Assembly: GCA_033557835.1 (NCBI GenBank)
Contig: JAWQRO010000497.1
Span: forward strand, 1-37,703
DNA length: 37,703 bases
Direction: 5' to 3'
Origin: Helochares maculicollis
Lineage: Eukaryota; Arthropoda; Insecta; Coleoptera; Hydrophilidae
The notes below the pieces were generated by a model. It searched no databases, was not told the DNA's origin, and was given only the letters and a program-made list of their open reading frames with translations. Positions within the stretch are counted from its first letter, which is position 1, and each line of letters begins with the position of its first letter. This document shows, one piece after another, positions 31,001 to 37,703 of this stretch. The position numbers were made by a program, and so were the translations under genes.

Positions 31001-34000
31001 TCTCCATTGGCACATATGCCATCATAGAAGTAATAAAGTATATCAAAGTTTCCTTGGCTCATATCGGTTGAAGAAACTCGCCATTTTTCTGCTTGATGCA
31101 CTTCGAAATTTGCCCCGGATGTCTTTCCGGTTCTTCCATAAGTGATAGTGATCTTAATGACGGCCCTGGTGGAATGATCGTTGATTGTAGTAGAAGCATG
31201 CGTAAACGAGTGAATTAAGTCAACTGCTTTGCGGATGCGCCCACTATTTATATTGTTATTCTGGCCCAAGTACAGCAAATGGTCTACCAAGTGCAAACAA
31301 TTTGTAGTTTTTCCGGAATTAGCTTCTCCTCCTAACAGAATATTTTGGGGGATCATATGGTGCATGGCATCCTGGTAAGCGCCGTCAGCAACGCCAAAAA
31401 TATGCGGTTCATTGTCGGAACGGGATTTGAATTTATATTTCTTTTTGTATTTTAGCCCGTATATGTCATGGTCTTGGTTTGGATTCAAAATTAAAAGAAT
31501 GTCGCCCACGTACGTTTGGAATAAACCTTTTTTCATTCTTGCTTCCAGCTCATGCAAAATTGATTCTTCTGTGGGGTCCTCTAGTGCTGCTAAGTCTTCC
31601 ACATACATGCGTTCCGGTTGTGATGAGTTCTTCAGAAGAAAGTTCGTGGATACTATGACTTCGCTTGGTTTTTCTTCCTGAGCAGCTTGGGAGTACTTGT
31701 CAAAAACAGCTTTGATCTCTTGACATAACTAGAAGATGATAAGTTTGTAATTTTACAAAAACCTGTTTCACATAGTCTTGCTTATTTTTAAAGAGTTCCT
31801 TGAAAACATTTTACATAAGTTCTAATCTTACAAGGTAAACAAATTTAATAACGGATCAATCAGATAGGTTTTGTATTGTTCAATAGTATCACACTTACGT
31901 GATAGTTATTATCTGGAATTTGAGCCAAGAAGGGATGTTCTATAACCTCAACCATATAAGGACGATGTTCAGGGTTTTTCACTAAGCATTCGTTAATAAA
32001 ATCGTTAAAATCATCAGACCAATTGGAAGGCCGATACAGCGTCGGAGGAGGGTTTCGCACTATTTGGAAAAGAGCTCGAGTTGGATGCATGTCTTGGAAC
32101 GGAGCCTTTCCATCAGCCATTTCAATTGCAGTTATTCCCAAAGCCCAGACGTCGGCTCTATTGCCGTAGCCGTCTTCCACATAATTTTTATCTACTGCTT
32201 CAGGTGGCATCCAGCAAGGTGAGCCCAGGATAGAGCTGCTCCTACCTAGCGTGCCACTGAGATATTTGGAAAGGCCAAAATCAACTAATTTGATTTCCCC
32301 ATCTTTAGTCATAAGAATATTGCTGCATCTTATGTCGCGATGCATAACATGATGCTCGTGAAGATGAATGGCAGCCTTGGACAAAGAAAAATTATTTAAT
32401 TTACCTATTGAATCAATTATTTTGTTAATCGTTATCAGACTCTACACCGAGCGATTCATTCTACTTTTTCGTTTTACCTAACTGAGATGAAACTTCGACT
32501 TGAGATTCAGAAAAATTAATTTAATAATGTTGATAATTTACTTTTAAGCTTACTAATTGGATTTATTGCATTATATGGAACATTATTTCAGGTTTCTTGT
32601 ACATTTTACAATTTGATAGTTATGGGAAACAGTAAACAATCATATTACTATTGCTCTTCATATATTATAGTTGAAAAGTCATCAATTGTTTTCATGTTAA
32701 CATCTGGTGCCTTTTTATAATTTACTAATTTATCTTTAGAAGCGCTAGGAATTGCATTCTAATCTAAATTTTTACTTGTTGTTTTACACAAACTATTAGC
32801 TCTAATTTAAAAAAAAATTACCATACAAATCTAATAAAATAGTATTTTTCAGCAGTATATTTCAGCAAAGCAATCGTTATAAATAGGCTAATAATATAAA
32901 TTTGATTGGATCAATATAGCTTTATTTTAAAAATTTTAATACTGATAAATAAGAAAACATTTTGGTTGGCAAGTCAAAACTGTGACATTATTAGCACATA
33001 TTACATTTGTAATTAATTGAAATCAAATTTTCGATTGGAAATAGAAATACATAATTTTATATAGAGAAAATGGAAAAATCCAAGCAATTGTTTGTTATAA
33101 AATCAGAAAAATAGTATCAAAACCTGATATAAAAAAAGTCTCGAGAATATTATATTTTTCAATCGTGAAAGATGTCTACTGTTTGAAAATTGAAAATGAA
33201 GTTTAAACAACTGAGCCCTAGGCTTAGCTAAAACGTATTGCCAGGTAAAACGCTTATGTTATCGTGTTAATTAATTTTCTTCTTCCGCTTATATTGTATG
33301 ACTTTAAAATTATCGGAAAACCACACTTATTTGAGTACAATTCAAAATAGATTTTTTCAATCTCGTTGTTGAAAATTTATTATTTATTATAAAAACTACA
33401 ATTTCATCGATAAAATATTAAGATCTGAGCCATTCACTATAATTTTAGAATAAGTTTTTATTAATACTCTTAACATAATATGAACGAAAACGTATCTTTT
33501 TGTACTTCTTAAAATCATTCAATATTTACTTACCTTGACCACTTCTTTCAGTATGAAAGCAATATGTTCTTCGGACATAGTCCTATTTTCAGCCAAAACT
33601 CCTCTAACCAAGTCCAAAATGGTCCCTCCTTCGCAGAGCTAAAACAATCCATTCGTAAAATACCGAAGAAATAGCTCCTAATACGCTTTCAGCGGTAACT
33701 CTTTAATCTCGAGCGAGCTATCGCAATCGTGCATCATTAACACATTGGATGTACTTTATAGCATTGCGTCACTGCGTGCAAGTTATTTCCACATATAAAC
33801 CCAGATATATGTTATATGCAGATATAAAATGCCTATAAGCATTCAAGGTACACGTTGTTTGATTCAGGTTTTTCATCGATTGTATGTGAACACCATTATA
33901 AATTGAAAGTGTATGATCTAAATAAATTATGCCATATGCAGAATTGTTGTCTCTCCGGAGTAGGCATGTACATAGAAGGTGATTACGTATGATTCTTGCA

Positions 34001-34535
34001 TGCCACAAATATAGAAGTAAAGAAGTTTTAAAGAGATTTCTTTGATAGATGCAGGGAATAAAGAAATTGAACCGGTCAATTCGTTATTCCGCTGCATGTG
34101 AAATGTACACAGGCATTTCTGAAATGTTGGCAGCATAAATTTCGATACAAGTTGAAGCAGTAAATAATATTACAAGATCCAGCTTTTCCCAAGCCATACA
34201 TTTAGCAACTAACATCCGAAGCACTCCGATTTAATCTTACTTACCTCCATAGCAAACCAAATTTCCTCCCCGCCATCCTGCAAGACTTTCTTAAAGCCAC
34301 CGTAAAAATCTGGTAGATTAGAGTGGGCGGATAATTCGCTTAAAATCCTGTACTCTTCCAAAATAAAAGACAAAGTGTCCTTATTTAAACTTTGAATTTT
34401 AATAGCAACCTTTTTCCCCTCTATTTTATTATCCTGCGCCTTCCAAACTTTTCCGAAGACTCCACTCCCAATACATTCTTCTAAAGTAAATTTGTCACCA
34501 GGATCCGGCAATTCATCAATCTTCAAGTTCTTCAT
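27278..34535 (-). CDS. ninaC: NinaC / class III myosin with N-terminal protein kinase (full gene, eight coding exons)
   Basis: Spliced minus-strand model: 34535-34245, 33638-33534, 32375-31899, 31728-30518, 30462-29336, 28693-28622, 28560-28179, 28016-27278. This gives 4404 nt, 1467 aa, with all phases closing; fly p174 is about 1500 aa. Order: Ste20-like kinase 1-285 (GSGVFGKV 23-30, VAIK Lys46, HRD 144-146, DFG 164-166); myosin motor about 332-1040 (P-loop GEANSGKT 425-432, switch II DLSGFE 705-710); IQ motifs about 1044-1058 and 1088-1104; a tail with Pro/Ser/Lys-rich stretches; C-terminus GFVVDL, a class II type PDZ ligand. In flies NinaC is a photoreceptor (rhabdomere) actin motor and kinase that binds calmodulin and the INAD scaffold and helps end the light response. 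Atypical: HRDIR instead of HRD-x-K, PPE for APE, GEANSGKT for GESGAGKT. Start: the first in-frame ATG, with context ACAATG. Confidence 0.97.
28179..28560 (-). CDS. ninaC: ninaC exon 7 (end of IQ2 and tail domain)
   Basis: Residues 1096-1221. It begins YRGMAARKKYGP, completing the second IQ motif started in exon 6, then a compact region rich in aromatic residues (IRYYALKWKNKSLF). The donor is ATTGG|GTACGG, phase 2, chosen because it joins exon 8 in frame; reading on would soon hit a stop. Confidence 0.88.
28622..28693 (-). CDS. ninaC: ninaC exon 6 (short, IQ2 first half)
   Basis: 72 bases coding VQLMMDYENDG then AAVMIQK, the first half of IQ2. The acceptor is ATTTTAG and the donor AAAG|GTTAGT. 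Read-through would add one Gly and stop. It keeps phase 1 on both sides, so skipping it would preserve the frame and remove part of IQ2. Confidence 0.88.
28694..29335 (-). other. ninaC intron 5 with candidate early polyadenylation sites
   Basis: 642 bases between IQ1 and IQ2 exons. Reading from exon 5 into it adds only Arg-Phe and a TAA (29325-29327). Minus-strand AATAAA lies at 29227-29222, followed by TGTGTTTTTG, and another at 29136-29131. This arrangement could make a short isoform; see findings. Confidence 0.45.
29336..30462 (-). CDS. ninaC: ninaC exon 5 (motor C-terminal half, IQ1)
   Basis: Residues 696-1070. Starts GEQYSVSILDLSGFE (switch II and relay region), includes the actin-binding part and a stretch of Lys/Ser/Asp residues in loop 2 (KKKSKFGSSSDEDAKS), the HFVKCIR block, the converter, and IQ1 VKIQSMIRAFVARRK (1044-1058). 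The acceptor is TTATTTCAG and the donor ACTG|GTAGGT. Confidence 0.96.
30518..31728 (-). CDS. ninaC: ninaC exon 4 (linker and motor N-terminal half)
   Basis: Residues 292-694. A linker leads into the motor at MYVEDLAAL (332). YVGDILLILNPN, the P-loop GEANSGKT (425-432) and a switch I-like NDHSTR (474-479) follow. It ends at LSYGRAI. Introns on both sides are short (170 and 55 bases). The acceptor is TCTTCTAG and the donor ATATT|GTAAGT. Confidence 0.96.
31899..32375 (-). CDS. ninaC: ninaC exon 3 (kinase catalytic loop and C-lobe)
   Basis: Residues 133-291: HLHEHHVMHRDIR-CSN (catalytic loop), VDFGLS, an activation segment with three serines in a row, PPEAV, ADVWALGITAIEMADG, and HPFLAQIP at the end of the kinase domain. 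The acceptor is GTCCAAG (C/T-poor but in phase) and the donor CAC|GTAAGT. Confidence 0.93.
32376..33533 (-). other. ninaC intron 2, nothing recognised
   Basis: 1158 bases of AT-rich sequence within the kinase coding region. No ORF, repeat or transposon motif seen. Confidence 0.6.
33534..33638 (-). CDS. ninaC: ninaC exon 2 (kinase hinge and helices D-E)
   Basis: 35 codons, residues 98-132: LCEGGTILDLVRG after the hinge, ending FILKEVVK. The acceptor is TTGTTTTAG and the donor CAAG|GTAAGT, phase 0 on both sides. It lies in frame but has no start codon, so it is easily missed by ORF searches. Confidence 0.92.
33639..34244 (-). other. ninaC intron 1 (coding), nothing recognised
   Basis: 606 bases. 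Two overlapping minus-strand ORFs (33769-34136) have no domain and no splice link to the gene; treated as chance. Confidence 0.6.
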
Positions 34536-34547
34536 TGTGATTAACTA
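34245..34547 (-). CDS. ninaC: ninaC exon 1 coding (kinase N-lobe) with 12 bases of 5'UTR
   Basis: The acceptor CTATGTCAG is followed by 12 UTR bases, then ATG at 34535 in a good insect context (ACAATG). Encodes residues 1-97: GDKFTLEECIGSGVFGKV (Gly-rich loop), VAIKI (Lys46), ILEEYRIL (helix C with the salt-bridge Glu), and EEIWFAME (hinge start). The donor is GGAG|GTAAGT. Confidence 0.94.
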
Positions 34548-34918
34548 CTGACATAGAGAAAAATGGTTTAAAAACAAAAAATCAGTGTAGATTCGTTCTA
34601 GAAAAACTCGAGGAAAGGAAGCATTAAATTATCTGGAGTGATGCATTTTAATTACTAAGGATTGGTTTTCTCGGCCCCAATGAAAAACACTTTAATTAAC
34701 CAATTAACTCGGCGATTATCTGTTTAATATAACCTTTAATTGTAGATTCAGGATGTAGCAAATTTGTAAGAGGCATTTGTTCAAGATCTCATGTCATAAC
34801 AAGAGATAAAATCACCGGTTACTCGCAATTATCGCAACAAATATTTCTTAATTAGATAAGAAATTTATGTTCCCACTATTTAATTTATTCATTTAAAAAG
34901 CATCAACCTTTTACTCAC

Positions 34919-35020
34919 CTGAGTTGGACAAAACGAAAACTGCGCACCACCACTCTCATCACAATACGAACAAAACTTTAGCTTAGACAGCTAATTTCTC
35001 AGTCATATCAGCGACGTTTC
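34919..35020 (-). other. ninaC 5' non-coding exon (predicted)
   Basis: A strong minus-strand donor CTCAG|GTGAGT sits at 34918/34919, pairing with the acceptor at 34548 to remove a 371-base 5'UTR intron. The upstream limit of the exon is not visible and is placed just below the homeodomain site. No TATA box is evident. Confidence 0.55.
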
Positions 35021-35027
35021 AATTTTT

Positions 35028-35038
35028 TAATTAGATTA
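35028..35038 (-). promoter_or_regulatory. P3/RCSI-like homeodomain dimer site TAATCTAATTA
   Basis: The 11-base palindromic core matches TAATYNRATTA on both strands, the paired-class dimer site at the heart of the conserved RCSI element of fly photoreceptor promoters. It lies about 110 bases upstream of the predicted non-coding exon donor of ninaC. This fits eye-specific expression. Binding by Pph13/Rx-type factors is inferred. Confidence 0.55.
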
Positions 35039-35090
35039 TTAATACGTCCACCCTTCAGCAGTGTAGGGTTTCTTTGCCCCCGACCGACCG

Positions 35091-35111
35091 GCTTAGCAAT
35101 TTATGCTAAGC
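35091..35111. repeat. Hairpin/palindrome GCTTAGCA-ATTTA-TGCTAAGC
   Basis: Perfect 8-bp arms with a 5-base centre, about 55 bases upstream of the homeodomain site at ninaC. Could be a dimeric factor site (TGCTAA resembles a Maf half-site) or incidental. Confidence 0.5.
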
Positions 35112-35405
35112 TTATTATGAGATATCTATTTGAGAATAGAAAATAAATCTCCTCTAATACCCAAAAGGCCAATAAAATGTTCCATGGAAACTTCTAATGG
35201 TAAAATTAACCAAATACAAACAATTTATCACTTCCAAAGTGATAGACTATTGAATACCTTCGGAATACAAAATCATGAGAAAATACAGCACGCTTCCTCG
35301 ACTGAATAATCAGCTTTTAAATGTAATAAAAAATTACTAAAGGACGCCTGTACATTATGCAGCAATTTACAATCAATGTATGTAGTGATCGTTGAATGTA
35401 TTCCT

Positions 35406-35442
35406 GGATCTAGTAGGCCGCTGCTTTCAGCCTACTAGGATC
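35406..35442. repeat. Inverted repeat CTAGTAGGC-N11-GCCTACTAG
   Basis: Perfect 9-bp arms at 35410-35418 and 35430-35438, with GGAT/GATC flanks extending the symmetry imperfectly. Function unknown. Confidence 0.55.
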
Positions 35443-35571
35443 GTTATTTACCTCGCAGCTTCAAAGTTTTTTAAATCTCTAGTCGGAGTACCGCTGTCCT
35501 TTTGTCGGCTCGTAGTGGGAATAATTTCGCTATTTGTCGTCAAGGCGAATGATTAAAGTTACTATAATAAA

Positions 35572-35796
35572 TTAAACATAAACTGCTGTAATCTGAGCGA
35601 CCTTTGTCAGTTCAAATAGTTTTTCGTGAGCTGCGTCGTCTTTCCTTTCATTAAAGTTGATACAACAAAGCAGAAATTGAGAAGCAATTATTCTATGTAG
35701 CAAATCAAATGTTGTCCAGGGATTATGGTTCTTTTGAGCTTTCCCCCACTTGGCGATTTGACATATATCGTAGAGCTTTCTATATGCTGCCACCTA
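35572..35796 (-). CDS. Unassigned exon-like ORF (possible last exon of an upstream gene)
   Basis: An open frame of about 74 codons ending in TAA at 35572. An acceptor-like GACTATAG sits directly before GTGGCAGCATAT at its upstream end. The composition is more protein-like than other chance ORFs here (NHNPWTTFDLLHR, SQFLLCCINF, mixed charged residues, few Phe/Ile/Lys runs). I do not recognise a family. It shares the ninaC strand and lies upstream of it, so it would belong to another gene or to an undetected element. It may be chance. Confidence 0.25.
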
Positions 35797-37334
35797 TAGT
35801 CATGTAGCTTAACACAGCTTAGTCTGGACGCAAACTATACCATTAAATTAGGACACCAAAATGGAAAATAGTTGATTGAGTAGGAATCAACGTTTAGATA
35901 TCTTACAAGGAATTAGTTTTCCTAGACTACATTTTTGTTCACAGCCAAGCATAATTTTTTTCAAAAACCCATTCAAGATATCTGATAACATTTGCTATGA
36001 TATATAAAGCAATATTTGATTATGGGTTCGTACATCGTATTACCAATTTTAGAGAAACCTAACCTGGGGATTACCTATAAAATTCCATATAAAGTTAAAA
36101 ATATTTCTTTAAATATTTTGAAGAATTGATGACAATTTTTTGTTTGAAGATTCCAAGAGTGTTTTGTCTACGATTAATTAACCCCCTTTGTCTACATCTA
36201 ATATTTTTTAATCTGACTTGTTTCTAAATCGAGTAATTGATCGTATACTGAACTCTCGTGAGTGTATACTAAAATTAAGACAGTTTGCATTAGATCGTAG
36301 GCAATCTATATGGGGAAGGTCAATATATTGAAAAAACCTTCATTTTCAGGAGACCTCCCAAGAGTAGCATTTTCTCACAGAAATTAAGGCTAAAAACGGC
36401 CTTGATTGAGATTTCAACGCTTTAACATCCAGAATCAGATCGCATTACATTTCAACACCCCAACGCAAGATGAAATTAGTTCGGAACCCTTTCTGATCTT
36501 GCAGAGAGAATGAAGACAAAAATGGTACGTTTTTTGGTGGCATTGAACGAATTCTCGAAATCAAGTCTTTATTGTTATGAATAGTGGAATAGAATATTTT
36601 CTTGTACTTTGACTCTATATACATTACTTAATGTCCTTTCTCTTGCAACTTTTCAAATACTATGTAGATATGTTAAAAATTTGAAGATTGAACTGTAATT
36701 TTCATAAAAGGCTGAATTCCATTGTATGATATCTTTTTCCTTTTTCGTTTCCTACTATCATATCCTACGCACTAATTTAGTAACTTGATGAAACCATGGC
36801 ATAAATTGTGCAAAAACAATAGTTTAGATAATAATATTCAACTCCTAAGCCAAAAGAAAAAATACGAAGGGTTGATTTATTTTTAGACAAAGAAATAATG
36901 ACGAAATGGGTAGATGAAAAAACCAAAGCGGACAGAAGATAGAACGCAATCTTTTCTCATTCTAAACAAAATATTATAATCTGAAATAAATGGTTGACTA
37001 TATACCACGATTCCTGGCCACTAATGATGCTGTGGAGACAGCATTCTCCTTTGCTAGTTGTTACTAAATCAATGAAAAATCGTAATTATCAGGAAAAACC
37101 TAACCTCAGTGTTAACAGTAAAGTTAAACTTACGGGATGTAAATTGTTCGGACAAGTGTGCGTTATTGGAAAAACATTCAGCATCTTGCAAAAGTTTCAT
37201 ACCACAGAAAAATATGATTTTAAGAGTTTAAGAATTTTTTTATGATTAGAATATGAAATGACTGCATATTATTTAAAAGATAATTATCAGTAACGCTGAG
37301 CTTTGTTGTTTTGTTGTTCCTAAGTGCACATATA

Positions 37335-37703
37335 TTAGGTTCGCAACTAAGTTCTCGCTGTTTATCAATAGATGACTCCAGCAGCAAGAAGAACTTGCTT
37401 CAGCATTAGAAGTTACCCGCCAAGCCATTTCCAAGCGATTGCATGCGTTGGGAATGATTCAAAAGCAAGGAACTTGGGTTCCTTATGGTTTGAAGCCAAG
37501 GGATGTTGAACGTCGTTTTTTGCCTGTGAACAACTGCTCTAGGGGCAAAAAAAGGAAGGGTTTTCTTCATCGCATCGTGACGGGTGATGAAAAATGGATT
37601 CATTACAGCAACCCAAAGAAAAGAAAGTCATGGGACTGCCCGGTCATGCTTATACGTCTTTGGCTCGGCCAAAATTTCACGCTGCGAAGGTTATGCTGTG
37701 TAT
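37335..37703 (+). mobile_element. mariner transposon, internally deleted and cut by window end
   Basis: A TA at 37333-37334 is followed by TTAGGTTCGCAACTAAGTTC, a mariner-type terminal inverted repeat. Within 45 bases it enters transposase coding sequence partway through, at QQEELASALEV then AISKRLHALG, which is the second helix-turn-helix. The N-terminal part (roughly the first 70-80 residues and the 5' leader) is therefore missing. WVPYGLKPRD, KRKGFLHR and VTGDEKWIHY (first catalytic Asp) follow. A frameshift in the T-run near 37520 and another near 37634 break the frame. The element continues past the window. It is inactive. Confidence 0.85.

Larger units (their letters stand above)
35112..37334. 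other. Upstream of ninaC: mostly empty
   Basis: AT-rich sequence with one inverted repeat (35406-35442) and one exon-like ORF (35572-35793, minus), both listed separately. The plus ORF at 36994-37245 has no domain. Nothing else recognised. Confidence 0.5.

Noticed and set aside
33769..34136. Two overlapping minus-strand ORFs in ninaC intron 1
   Set aside because: No domain, no phase-compatible splice sites, and they interrupt the kinase if included.
37406..37603. Minus-strand 65-codon ORF
   Set aside because: Antisense shadow of the mariner transposase.
1..37703. CRISPR arrays, operons, bacterial-type RBS or phage genes
   Set aside because: None present. All coding evidence is spliced and animal-type, and repeats are microsatellites or transposon ends.

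Overview
This is nuclear DNA of an insect. It is AT-rich and has spliced genes with GT..AG introns. It carries an insect-type Wnt10, a ninaC/class III myosin kinase, and the decayed remains of several transposon families common in arthropods. I cannot place it to order from sequence alone; a beetle or other holometabolous insect would be a guess.

Two genes can be fully reconstructed, and they face each other tail to tail. (1) Wnt10, plus strand, 8827-25361: five coding exons, 379 aa, a signal peptide, 24 cysteines after the signal peptide and the lipid-acceptor serine motif. Introns 1-4 are about 1.9 kb, 11.3 kb, 2.05 kb and 142 bp. (2) ninaC (myosin III), minus strand, 34535-27278: eight coding exons, 1467 aa. 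In order it has a Ste20-like kinase, a myosin motor, two IQ motifs and a tail ending in a hydrophobic PDZ-type ligand. A non-coding 5' exon and a paired-type homeodomain dimer site (TAATYNRATTA), as in photoreceptor promoters, lie just upstream. All exon phases close exactly in both models.

Layout: 1-7.9 kb is AT-rich with simple repeats, a Penelope-like transposon tail (1461-1676) and one candidate core promoter (4981). 7.9-8.8 kb is a more GC-rich block upstream of Wnt10. 8.8-25.4 kb is Wnt10; its introns hold an RTE-type retrotransposon (from 13265), a piggyBac-like element (19162-20905) and a mariner remnant (about 22840-23255). 25.4-27.3 kb is the shared 3' intergenic space. It contains a decayed tandem copy of the 3' end of Wnt10 in which the coding part of the last exon has been deleted. 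27.3-35.1 kb is ninaC and its promoter. 35.1-37.3 kb is mostly empty, with one exon-like ORF on the minus strand. 37335 to the end is an internally deleted mariner that runs out of the window.

Wnt10 is a secreted developmental ligand and NinaC is a photoreceptor motor/kinase, so no shared pathway is implied. Their adjacency probably reflects the old Wnt cluster neighbourhood. I did not find a clearly new biological system. The most useful leads are the duplicated and gutted Wnt10 3' end, a possible short NinaC isoform made by intronic polyadenylation, atypical kinase and motor residues in NinaC, the homeodomain dimer site at ninaC, and the start-stop element just before the Wnt10 start codon.
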